This document shows positions 23,401 through 33,116 of a stretch of 64,000 bases of DNA, in pieces. The first letter of the stretch is position 1. Each line of letters starts with the position of its first letter. Source of the DNA: Galeopsis tetrahit. Its lineage: Eukaryota; Streptophyta; Magnoliopsida; Lamiales; Lamiaceae. Made by a program: the position numbers and the translations under genes. The notes under the pieces were generated by a model. The model did not search any database. It was not told where the DNA came from and saw only the letters and a program-made list of their open reading frames with translations. The stretch spans positions 81,027,727-81,091,726 of the forward strand of contig OY776119.1 in assembly GCA_963675135.1 (NCBI GenBank), written 5' to 3'.

Positions 23401-24218
23401 GAGTAATCGGACACTTTACCCTAAACCCTAAACCCTATATGTCGAGAAACGAGTAATCGCGGATATAAGTGTACCACATCGAACATAACTTAAACATTTG
23501 AAGTTTAAGTTATGAGTGAATTATTAGTGTGCACGTTGAAATGAGTAATCAGACACTTTACCCTAAACCTTATATGTCGAGAAACGAGTAATCGCGGATA
23601 TAAGTGTACCACATCGAACATAACTTAAACATTTGAAGTTTAAGTTATGAGTGAATTATTAGTGTGCACGTTGAAATGAGTAATCTGACACTTTACCCTA
23701 AACCCTAAACCCTATATGTCGAGAAACGAGTAATCGCGGATATAAGTGTACCACATCTAACATAACTTAAACATTTGAAGTTTAAGTTATGAGTGAATTA
23801 TTAGTGTGCACGTTGAAATGAGTAATCGGACACTTTACCCTAAACCCTAAACCCTATATGTCGAGAAACGAGTAATCGCGGATATAAGTGTACCACATCG
23901 AACATAACTTAAACATTTGAAGTTTAAGTTATGAGTAAATTATTAGTGTGCACGTTGAAATGAGTAATCGGACACTTTACCCTAAACCCTAAACCCTATA
24001 TGTCGAGAAACGAGTAATCGCGGATATAAGTGTACCACATCGAACATAACTTAAACATTTGAAGTTTAAGTTATGAGTGAATTATTAGTGTGCACGTTGA
24101 AATGAGTAATCAGACACTTTACCCTAAACCCTATATGTCGAGAAACGAGTAATCGCGGATATAAGTGTACCACATCAAACATAACTTAAACATTTGAAGT
24201 TTAAGTTATGAGTGAATT
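23401..24218 (+). repeat. Six-unit tandem array, 135/142-bp units with CCCTAAA and a hairpin
   Basis: Units start with GAGTAATC(G/A/T)GACAC at 23401, 23543, 23678, 23820, 23962 and 24104, giving spacings of 142, 135, 142, 142 and 142 bp. The 7-bp size difference equals one telomere-type CCCTAAA unit: long units have ACCCTAAACCCTAAACC, short ones a single repeat fewer. Each unit also holds TATATGTCGAGAAACGAG, GTGTACCACATC and a perfect inverted repeat AACTTAAAC-(7 nt)-GTTTAAGTT. Units are nearly identical. Non-coding; placed between the B3-like gene and the first small-protein gene of the MULE. Confidence 0.92.
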
Positions 24219-24429
24219 AAAATTAAAATTACCATTAAATTAAATCCACAAAAATAAAATAAAATAAAATCACTAATTAAAATTCCCTAAATCCATTAAA
24301 TCACTGATTAAAAATAAAAGTAAATAAAATCAGAATTAAAATTTTGTAACCTTTCACTTCCAACGCGTGTCCACCCCAACACACCCCTTCAAGTCCAAGT
24401 GTCCACCCTAACCCTACCCCTTCCCTTGG

Positions 24430-24437
24430 TATAAATA
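24430..24437 (+). promoter_or_regulatory. TATA box for the small coiled-coil gene
   Basis: TATAAATA within GGTATAAATAGGG, 74 bp upstream of the ATG at 24504, in a C-rich context typical of plant core promoters. Confidence 0.65.
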
Positions 24438-24503
24438 GGGACATTTTTAGATGAAAAAATTATACTTTCATCTCTCATCTCTCACCATTATCATCTGCGA
24501 AAG

Positions 24504-24912
24504 ATGCCTTCTAGAAAGGTAGGTTTTTCTCAAAAAAAATCATGTATGTTCTCATTTTCAAAAAACTGGGGTCTAATGTCTGATGTCTTTTTTTTCTTTC
24601 TTTTGCTATCTGTAGGATATATTCGAGGGACTAATGGAAATTTTGGAGAAGAACCAACGGGCCATGGAAGAGTTGCGATCGAGGCATGCAGTTGAACGAC
24701 GTTTACTGTGGTCTCACTTTGTTAAGGTTCGGTCGCTACTGGATGCACGCCAACAATTGGAAAGTAGGGTAATGTTCCTGGAGGAGGAGGTGAACGAGGG
24801 AGACGAGGAAGACCGGAAATATGCTGAAGCCCTACTCGTGGAGGCAAGAGTGCAACTGGAGACTGCTATTGCTGAATATGATGCTTATCACCAAATTCTC
24901 TTTGGATATTGA
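24504..24912 (+). CDS. Small coiled-coil protein, 103 aa, MULE accessory gene
   Basis: Two exons, 24504-24518 (MPSRK) and 24616-24912, joined at AAG|GTAGG ... TGTAG|GATATA. The protein is almost wholly helical and charged: 'DIFEGLMEILEKNQRAMEEL', 'RHAVERRLLW', 'SLLDARQQLESRVMFLEEEV', 'AEALLVEARVQLETAIAEY', with heptad-like Leu/Ile spacing, ending 'HQILFGY'. I recognise no family. A TATA box sits at the right distance upstream, and the splice sites are good, which supports a real gene. It lies in the MULE just after the tandem array. A dimerising partner of another element protein is possible but unproved. Confidence 0.6.
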
Positions 24913-25953
24913 AGGGGGTTGCTGCTGAATATGTTCTTAGGTTTTACTTTTATGTTCTTATGTTTATGTTTATGATTTGAACTCTTTAATTTATGTTTTA
25001 GGTTGTTTTTGGGCATGTAGCCCCTTGATCGGTTGTTTTTTTTTTTTTTTTTTTGTGTTTTTGAAAGGATCTATCAAATCAATCAACCGACATATAAATT
25101 AAATTAGCGTGTTTATGTTAAATCTAGTAATGTTTTTAATTGCTTTGTTTTGAAATTAATTTATTAACGTATTAATTGGTAAACAACAAAATTATGTGAA
25201 AATTGGCTCTATACACAGAAAATTTGTGCATTGATAACAAGTTAATTTTAATGTGGGTAATCACTTAAACAATGTAATTTTAATTTAACAAGACAATCTA
25301 CCCTTAATTTAATAAGGTGGTGTTAATTTAACAAGTGATTAAAAAAAAATTGATTTTAGACCAATGTCAAATCTGGCTCACATGCAGCAATAAAATTTGG
25401 TGGATCAAAAATAAATTTTAATTAACAAGCTAATCAGTGTTTAATTTTACATATCTTTAATTTCGAATCCTTATAATTATTTCTCCATATATCGCCACCG
25501 TATCACCATATGTAATTCGAATTTAATCTAATGTAACTATAACTTAATTTGTGCAAAGATTCTAGGTTCAATTTAATTTAAGTAAATGATACTTAATTTA
25601 TATCATTTCTAGGTTCAATCGTTTAATTTACCCTTTAATTTAAGTAAATAAGACTTAAATTTGTAACAATTCTAGGTTCAATTTAATTTAAGTAAATTTG
25701 ACTTAATTTGTAACAATTCTAATTTAATTTGTATAAGCCAATCGGATGTTTTATATTAGGTGAAGTAATTTTTTCAAATCTTTAATTCTATTTTTTAATT
25801 AAATTTGGGGGGTAATAATTATTTTTTTGGGGGGCTGCAACGAGTGTGTATGGCAAAGGGGATGTTGCGTATATCCAACAAAAAGATGGACATAATGTAA
25901 TGATGACCTTTATGGGGGAGTGCAAAGGTTGCAAAAGTTCTTAAAGATGGCAT
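24913..25953. other. MULE interior, non-coding
   Basis: 3' region of the small gene, then AT-rich DNA. 25590-25740 contains repeated phrases 'TCTAGGTTCAATTTAATTTAAGTAAAT', given here only in type, about every 50-60 bp (degenerate minisatellite). A long poly-T (25039-25054) is present. Confidence 0.45.
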
Positions 25954-25961
25954 TATAAATA
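25954..25961 (+). promoter_or_regulatory. TATA box for the second small gene
   Basis: TATAAATA in GGCATTATAAATACCCCC, 67 bp upstream of the ATG at 26021. Confidence 0.6.
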
Positions 25962-26020
25962 CCCCCAGACTTGTAAACCCTAAACACTATACCCAAACCC
26001 TAAACACACAAAAATCTGAA

Positions 26021-26392
26021 ATGGCAAGAACCCCATCCAAGTCGGCCAGATTCACTGAGTTCGTGCCCTCCTCACCAAAGGGTCTAATGTCTATGTATGA
26101 GTATACCAAAAGGCAGAATGAGGAGTTGAAGGAAGAGATGAAGACTTTCATGAAAAGGTTGTTGGTCCATTGCACACCACATTCGTTAAGCGACGTGATC
26201 CTGGAGGATGATCCTTTACATAAAATTTACGAGTTCTTTGTTGAGGCACATAGGGTCAAGGAAATTCCAGTCATTGTTCTCTCTGATTCAACAGTTCGAG
26301 ACAAAGAAGATTCGGCAAGTGGCAATGGAGGTGGCGGTGGCGTTGGTGGTGATGACGGTGATATGGAAGAGAGCGTGGAAGAAGGTGGCTAA
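26021..26392 (+). CDS. Small protein with Gly/acidic tail, 123 aa, MULE accessory gene
   Basis: Single exon with stop at 26390-26392. The N-terminus is basic ('MARTPSKSARFTEFV'), the middle is helical ('YEYTKRQNEELKEEMKTFMK') and the tail is Gly-rich then acidic ('GNGGGGGVGGDDGDMEE'). No family recognised. A TATA box lies 67 bp upstream. Codon use and the absence of stops over 123 codons in AT-rich DNA make it credible. Its setting, same strand as the transposase and inside the MULE TIRs, suggests an element-encoded protein; its function is unknown. Confidence 0.55.
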   Translation: MARTPSKSARFTEFVPSSPKGLMSMYEYTKRQNEELKEEMKTFMKRLLVHCTPHSLSDVILEDDPLHKIYEFFVEAHRVKEIPVIVLSDSTVRDKEDSASGNGGGGGVGGDDGDMEESVEEGG

Positions 26393-27437
26393 GAAAACAG
26401 TGTTTAGGTGTTTAAGAGTATAAGTGTTTATCTATGGGTTTTTATGTTTTTTATGTTTTTAACTTATGGGATGTAATCTTCCCCCATTTTCCAATCAAAT
26501 ATAAATGTTGAAGTTTTAATTAAATCAATGCAACCTACTACCACCACAACTTTTAATTGAGGTGTATGATGAGATTAGTGTAGTAGTGATTCTAAACAAA
26601 ATTAATATTTACAACAACCCCTCATTAATTGGAATAAATAGCCTAAATTAAATATTAGAAACTGTGGAATTGTAAAGACAGAATCATGATTAAAATTGAA
26701 AGAGGGCAAAACTTGATAGTAACCATCCGAAAAGGTTGCCTAAATTAAATAAGGCAGTGGTGTATCTACCAATTTATTTGGTTCTAACTGGGAGGTGTAT
26801 TTATCAATCCTTGATAGTAACCATCCGAAAAGGTTGCAATACTTGATCAATTAACCATCCTCTCTTCCACACCCCATACGAATTGCACCTTCAAATTCTG
26901 GAGATTTTCAATCCAATATAAACGGTAGATTAATGCAACTAAATCCTACAAAACCTGGAAAAAAAAAACTAAATTCTTATCTAAATTATCAATTTTAAAC
27001 ATCACCATTCACCCTTCACCATTAGCTCTAAAACATCTCAAACAAAAAAAACGTATCTTAACTTAGTAAAATTTCAACTAATGGTGAAATGGAAGAAAAC
27101 TTAGTAAAATTTCAACTAATGGTGAAATGGAAGATGAGGATTAGGGTAGTTGTAAAATTCGAAATGGAAGATGAGGATTACGGACCCATTCATCCTACTA
27201 ATTATCTACATTAAAAAGGTGAAATCAAATTAAACCATAATTCCTAAGAAATGCCGAAATTGTTGTACTACACAAATCTTCCCTAATTTTCTTCTCAATA
27301 TAAATCATACCTAAAACCCTAAAAAAATTCAAACAAATTGAATCCTAACAAATCAAACTCAAATTGAACTTGGTAAGGAAAATAAAACCAATGACATAAA
27401 TTGTTACAAAACATAAACTCTAAATTGATCGAAATAA
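26393..27437. other. MULE interior, non-coding
   Basis: No gene. A 21-bp phrase around 'TTGATAGTAACCATCCGAAA' occurs at 26713 and 26811. A block starting AACTTAGTAAAATTTCAACT is duplicated at 27059 and 27098, and 'GAAATGGAAGATGAGGATTA' occurs at 27125 and 27162. Confidence 0.45.
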
Positions 27438-27857
27438 TTACTTGCTACAATTGTGGAATGAACACCAAAAAAACAAGCTTCCAAAACCACCTACAATTCC
27501 AGAAACAAAACAAAAAAATAAAAATACAGGAAGAAGAATGAATAAAGACCGATAATATTGCATAACTTCGTTCCCAATTCTTTTCGGATGATAAGAACTT
27601 GAGGCCTCCTTCGTTTCATCCTCTTTCAGATTTAATCCAATATTCGAATTTGAATCATCTTCACACGACTTCTCCTGAAAATACGTAGTGTATGCATCGA
27701 TAGCCTCGTTCTCACTCCGAAAAGATTTGTACATTGAACCTTTGAATCCAAGGACATGTGGAGCACATTCACTCCAATTATCATAAATCCCGACCCGTAC
27801 GCCTTTGAAGACTACATAATATTTCTCAACCTTTTTTACGCTTGTGCTACTAAACAT
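27438..27857 (-). CDS. RNase H1 N-terminal (viroplasmin-type) domain protein with C-terminal membrane segment
   Basis: 139 aa, one exon, start ATG at 27857. Residues 10-60 match the RNase H1 N-terminal hybrid-binding / viroplasmin-type domain: 'KYYVVFKGVRVGIYDNWSEC', 'VLGFKGSMYKSFRSENEAID'. In RNase H1 this small fold binds RNA-DNA hybrids or dsRNA. There is no catalytic RNase H domain. After an acidic Ser-rich linker comes a hydrophobic stretch 'SLFILLPVFLFFCFVSGIVG', long enough to span a membrane, near the C-terminus. The gene is the last one before the right MULE TIR and is divergent to the other accessory genes. Domain call is firm; role in the element is unknown. Confidence 0.75.
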   Translation of the reverse strand: MFSSTSVKKVEKYYVVFKGVRVGIYDNWSECAPHVLGFKGSMYKSFRSENEAIDAYTTYFQEKSCEDDSNSNIGLNLKEDETKEASSSYHPKRIGNEVMQYYRSLFILLPVFLFFCFVSGIVGGFGSLFFWCSFHNCSK

Positions 27858-28183
27858 TATGGTAGAAGATTTTTTTTTTTTCAATGTAGAAGATGAAGCT
27901 CTGTTAGAAGAAAGAATAAGAAAGAGAGGAAGAAGAAGAGAGAGAGGAAGAAACGGTAACAAAGGGAGAGAGAGAAAATGGTTTTATTGTGTAATTATTA
28001 CCTGCCTTGAAGAAAGAAGAAGAGAGAGAAAAGGGTGTCAGAATTTAATATTTTATTCAAAAATAATAGTTAAACAATATATTGGAATCAAGGGTATATT
28101 AGACATTCTAGCGCAACTTAAACAAAAAATGGACGAAAATGCCCCTGTTTGTACATACAAATTCTGTATGTTTAGCATCACCC

Positions 28184-28192
28184 TAGTTTTAA
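28184..28192. repeat. MULE target-site duplication, right copy
   Basis: TAGTTTTAA, identical to 18532-18540. CACTA 1 sequence resumes after it. Confidence 0.85.
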
Positions 28193-29046
28193 TACTTATA
28201 TATGTTTATGCATGCATATATGTAAATATGAATAATTTAATGTTGATTTGCATGTTATTGATTTAGTTAGTTGTTAAAATATTATGATCATGTTAGTATG
28301 TTATTTAATTTGTTGATTAAGAATAATTTTGATAGAGTAGTTTTTTAAGGTTAATTAATTAATTGTTATATGTATAGTTAATTACTAGTTTAGTTTAATA
28401 GTGTAATTTTGATATAGAATATTTTTAATGTAGGTGGTGCATGTTTAAATCAATTGTTTAAATTATTAGTTAATTAGATGGTTCGACCGTGGTATCACGT
28501 TGTAATTAGGTTATATATTGTTTTGATTTAAATTAGGAATATGTTGATTAAATTAGTAATTATTGATTAAATTAGGAATATGCTATATTAGTAAAAAATT
28601 TAAATTAGTAATATGTTCATTAAATTGATAATTATTGACCCAATTAAAAAACTATTATTTTAATTAGGTTTAGGTTTGTTAATTTAGGAATATGTTAATT
28701 TTTTTATTATTGATTAAATTAGAAAAATAATTATTAAATTAGGTTATTGTTGATTAAATTAGGAATATGTTGATTAAATTGTTAATTATTGATTAGATTA
28801 GAAAATTTAAGGATCAAATTAGATTATTATTGATTAAATTAGGAATATGTTGATTACATTTTATATTATTTATTAGATTAGAAAATTATTAATGAAATTA
28901 AATTATTGTTGATTAAATTAGGAAAATGTTGATTAAATTGGTAAATTGTTGATTAAATTAGGAATATGCTATAATTAAACTAGTAAATTATTGATTAAAT
29001 TAGGTTATTGTAAATTAAATTATGCATTTTTTATTGATTGAAACAG
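28193..29046 (+). repeat. AT-rich degenerate minisatellite inside CACTA 1
   Basis: From about 28530 to 29040 the phrase GATTAAATTAGGAATATG(T/C)T and shorter variants (ATTATTGATTAAATTAG) recur at least ten times at irregular spacing. Probably the first intron of the TNPA-like gene: a donor-like CG|GTACGTT lies at 18503-18509 before the MULE insertion and the acceptor AACAG is at 29042-29046. Confidence 0.55.
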
Positions 29047-30656
29047 ATGAGTGAAGTACCGAATTAGAGTTCTGGTTCACGTAGGCCATCTAGGTCACGT
29101 GCAAGGAGGCCTCGGGGTCAATCAGTACCTGTGATGGCTCCTCCTCCTGTGGTAGTGTCGCCGCCGCCGACTACAATGTCGTCTAGTTCGTCAACAGCCG
29201 TAGGATCCTCCTCTCGTCAGCATCCCGTTTCATCCGTAGACCGTAGGCAAGAGGTTTATATCCATTTAGGAACGTAAGTCAATAATTCTAATGTTTAACA
29301 ATATTCAATAACGATTAACTTTATTTATTTATTTATAATGTGTTAGTTTATAAATTTGTTAATAATGTTACAGGTTGTTGCCTGGTAATGAGTTGTCCAG
29401 GATCTGCATAGCATCCTTTCTGAAGTGCAAGATTGCTAACGGTGCTATCACTTGGAAGATGGTGCCGCAAACTAAAAAGGATGAATACTTTGAGGAGTTC
29501 CAGGTATATAATTACAATAATTAAAGTTTATTAAATAATTAATTAATAGATAATTTATTATACATATTATTTGATAAATATGTTGAATATTTGTATAGAA
29601 AAAGGTCTGTTGGGATACGGCGATCTACTCGGACGACACTATTTACGAGAAGTGGTACGGTGTTTGTTCTACTCGGTACACGAACATGATGTACGACTAG
29701 AGATTGGCCTGGTGCAACCGTAACAAGGAGCGTGTTCTGGGGAAAGACGAGGATGGTGTTTACCTATAGAAGTCGTTGGTTGAGAAGTGGATGGACCCGA
29801 ATTACCAAGAGAAGTGTGAGAAAGCTCGGGTCAACCGCAGAACCGACGTTGGAGGCGGGATGGCAAGGCATCGGGGGGGAGCCCGGTCCGTCCTCGAGCA
29901 ATCAATTGCTCTCGTAAGTTTTCATTAATTTTAAAAATTAAATAATTATATTTAATTTATTTATATTAGTTATCTAAATTAATTTGTATATGTTTATTTG
30001 ATACGTAATAGGAGCGGGAGACGTGACATGCACCCACCCACTTGGATCGGATGAGTCTTATTCATCCGTTTAATGTCGAGACACAGACGTCCACCTACGG
30101 ACGCACTACTGACCTCCACGTAAGTTTAATTAAATTTATGTATTAAACTATATATATAGATAATTAAATTAATTTTAATTTTTTAATTATGTAGCTGAAC
30201 GTCCGACAGAGGATTGAAGAGGTCGAGACGCAAGCCGCGACTACTGCTGAATCCGGAAGCAGCGGTCCCCCTCCAGCTGTTGACGTGGACCAGGCTTACC
30301 TTGACGTTGCCCCGACCTCCAAGGGAAGGATCCTTGGCCTTGGTCGGATGAGCAACGTCGTCAGGTCATCAAGTGGTCGGTCCCGGAGTGCATCGCAGGC
30401 GTCCGTATCCTCCACTGCCGTCCTAGATCCGAACGTCATGGCAACGTTCGAGAACTACTTCCGCCTCTGGAGTGCCAACGCGGTTCGGACGTTGGGGATG
30501 TCTATTGAGCAGATCGAGGCCGTCTATCAACAGACGATGGTGCAAGCCCCGCCAGGTGCAGCTCCAGATCAAGCTCCAGGTCCAAGTGCAGCACAGGCCG
30601 ACGATGACGACGTCAATTTGGGTGGCGATATGGATGAGTTTTTTAACTATCCTTGA
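29047..30656 (+). pseudogene. CACTA 1 TNPA-like transposase gene (Ptta/En/Spm type), four stops
   Basis: Exons inferred from GT-AG borders: 29047-29273, 29374-29503, 29599-29913, 30012-30119, 30195-30656. They encode an Arg/Ser/Pro-rich start, 'LLPGNELSRICIASFLK', 'KKVCWDTAIYSDD', 'WYGVCSTRYTNMMYD', 'KARVNRRTDVGGGMARHRGG', 'HLDRMSLIHPF' and a helical C-terminal part ('AVRTLGMSIEQIEAVYQQTM') with an acidic end. Order and motifs fit the plant Ptta/En/Spm family, whose TNPA members bind the subterminal repeats. Stops occur at 29065 (TAG), 29698 (TAG), 29767 (TAG) and 30024 (TGA). Each can be explained by a single C-to-T or G-to-A change from CAG, TGG or CGA. The gene is dead as written. Confidence 0.75.
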
Positions 30657-30904
30657 ACAATTTAATTTTGTGTTGAACTTATTTACTTTTTTATGTTGAA
30701 CTAATTTATCTTTCCGTTAAACTATATATTTTTCTGTTAAACAACTTTTTTTGTGCGAACTTTTATTTTTATGTAGTATATGTGGTACAACGTAACAATT
30801 ATATATGTTAGTGTTTTTAGTTTTTATACAACGTAACAACTGTTTAACAACTTTTATTTTTATACCAAACAAATTGAATTAATAAAAAAAAAAAAAAAAA
30901 CCAC

Positions 30905-31145
30905 CACATTATCGACGGAATATATACTCCGTCGGAAATTACAATTTGATAAATGCCGACGGAAAATTGTGGCGGGTAATATGCCGACGGAATTAGCATT
31001 CCGTCGGAAAACACAATTTGATAAATGCTGACGGAATGATAATTCCGTCGGAAAACAAATGCCGACGAAAAATCCGTCGGTCTGATGCTATGCCGACGGA
31101 ATATTGGGTGGGTATCATTCCGTCGGCATTTCCGTCGGGAAATTT
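30905..31145 (+). repeat. Internal CCGTCGG subterminal-type repeats between the two CACTA genes
   Basis: A third cluster of CCGACGGAAT / ATTCCGTCGG motifs (for example 30913, 30956, 30981, 31028, 31094, 31118), including 'ACAATTTGATAAATGC' twice (30942, 31011). It lies between the TNPA-like and TNP2-like genes, over 3 kb from the nearest CACTA end. Confidence 0.8.
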
Positions 31146-31369
31146 TCACCAAAACTTTCTCCTGACGAATTTTTGTTCACTTTCATATTGCAAATTTGAG
31201 GTTTATGCTCTAGTATTCAGAAACATCAAATTACGGTACATTTTCTACCATTTTTACTCTATACATAAAATTCAATATATTGTAATTACATGTTTTATAT
31301 TATAAGTTTTGTTTGAATTTATTATAAGTTTAGTTTAGTAATGTCTTGCTCCACTTAAATGTTTAACAA

Positions 31370-33116
31370 ATGGATTTGCCTGACCGTCGTTGGATGTACT
31401 GTACTCCTAGATTGGTTTTAGGAAATGTGAATGTGGAATTTTATAATGAACTCGTGTTATTTGTTGAATTTGCATAGCGCCACCCACATTACATGATTGG
31501 AGATTGCATTAGGTGTCCGTGTAATGCTAAGAAATGTCAAAATAAGCAATATAAAGAGATTGATGAGGTCCTAGTACATATTCTGAAGAATGGTTTCGTT
31601 GATAATTATTATAATTGGACTAGTCATGGTGAAGCACGTTGGCCTTATAGATTTGATGAAGTGTTATACTATTACACTGTTGGAATCTATCAACAAGAAC
31701 CAAATTTCGATCATGTTGGCACTAGTAACGAGGTAGAACAACAGTTTGGGGCAGAAGAACAACAGTTTGAGGCAGAAGAACAACAGTTTGGGGAAGAAAG
31801 GCAAACGCTAAACAAAAGGCAAACGTTGAAGCATCGATTATGAATGCATATTTGAATGAAGAGGTTTGCATGTTTTGTTCTTATTACTTTGAAGACCACG
31901 TCAACACAAAGTTAAGAAGTGCTCCACGTAACTTCGGTGGTACATCCGCTGACGATATCAGTGAAGAGGTCAATGGAATGCTCTCCATATTCAAGTCTAA
32001 GGGACGGCCAATAGGAAAACCCACTGAACGATATTGGGAGACGGACTCGGAGGCGGAAATAGCACAAACGTATGTGTTATTGAATTGTGATGAAGTTCAG
32101 CCATACATTGAGTAAGTATTTCATATATAAATCGTCTATTTAACTACCACTTCATTTATGTCATTTAATATTAACCAAGTTTTTGAATGTTGTGAATTAG
32201 GATGTACACTCAAGAACTACGACGAGCAGAACCAAACATCTCAGATACATATATAGATGTTTGTCTTCAACGTGAATTTTCCCGATGGTTCCAACGTTAT
32301 GTGAGTACCATTTAATTATGTTTTACGTAAATAAAGTGTCCACATTTATTTTAATTAATTTTAAATTGAGTCGTATAGGGACGGGATAACGCTCTTGACA
32401 GTCGATTCTTACGAGATCTCAGCAAGGGACCACTACGTCGTGTAAAGACTTACAATAGTTATATTGTGAAGGGCTACAGATTTCATACGTCTGGGTATGC
32501 ATTGAGAAAGGCGACTACCAACAGTGGCGTCTGCGTTAGCAGTGCGAATTACAATGCAGATGCAAGTGATTACTTTGGGGTGTTACGGGAAGTCGTCGAA
32601 GTAGAATATCCAGGATATCCAACAAAGACTGTAGTGTTGTTCAAGTGTCATTGGTTTGATTCAGGTCATTTAGGAACAAGAATTCATCCGGAGTACAAGC
32701 TCGTTGATGTTAGTTCGAAAAGGACGTATATTGGGGATGATCCATTTGTATTTGCCCATCAAGTATCTCAAGTATACTACTGCACATATCCGGGAGCTCC
32801 ACGTGGTTATGAATGACACGCTGTTTGCAAAGTAAATGCAAGGTCAATGGTAGAAGTCCCTAAAAAGGACAAAAATACTAAAGATGAATCTCCATTTCAA
32901 ACAGAACAAATAGAGACTCCAACTGAAGTCTTTACGGGAGATTTCAATCTTTCAGTAGCTTTGACGGCTGCAAATCCCCAATTAATCGAAATTGAAAACG
33001 ATAGTGGAGGTGAAGAGGAGGGGGATGAAGATGAGGATGAAGAGGAGGATGAAGAGGAGGATGAGGAGGAGGATAAGGATGAAGAGGGGGATGAAGACGA
33101 TGAAGATGAAAATTAA
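31370..33116 (+). pseudogene. CACTA 1 TNP2/TNPD-like transposase gene, catalytic core deleted
   Basis: Starts at ATG 31370 with the transposase-associated zinc domain ('MDLPDRRWMYCTP', 'CIRCPCNAKKCQN', 'HILKNGFVDNYYNW'). A stop TAG lies at 31475-31477. After about 31800 the sequence jumps to the DUF4218-like end ('NAYLNEEVCMFCSYYFEDHV', 'GRPIGKPTERYW'), then through introns to DUF4216 ('NYNADASDYFGVL', 'VVLFKCHWFDS', 'HPEYKLVDV', 'CTYPGA') and an acidic Asp/Glu tail. The whole TNP2 catalytic region seen in the second CACTA copy is missing. A TGA at 32814-32816 replaces a Trp codon found in that copy (EWHAVCKV). Confidence 0.85.

Larger units (their letters stand above)
18541..28183 (+). mobile_element. 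Autonomous-looking MULE with FAR1-type transposase and accessory genes
   Basis: A 9.64-kb Mutator-like element inserted in CACTA 1. Left end CGGTAATGATCTCTATACAG, right end on the minus strand GGGTGATGCTAAACATACAG; the next bases AAT(C/T)TGTAT(A/G)TACA match too, and a further shared block AATATACCCTT(A/G)ATT lies 83-84 bp in from each end, so the TIRs are roughly 95 bp, diverged. Perfect 9-bp TSD TAGTTTTAA (18532-18540, 28184-28192). It contains an intact FAR1-type transposase gene, a B3-like gene, two small-protein genes, an RNase H1 N-terminal-domain gene and a 142-bp tandem array. All five genes lack internal stops, in contrast to the surrounding CACTA genes. Confidence 0.87.

Noticed and set aside
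23401..24218. CRISPR-like or chromosome-end telomere array
   Set aside because: Units are contiguous without unique spacers, the genome is plant nuclear, and CCCTAAA occurs only once or twice per 142-bp unit, inside a transposon.
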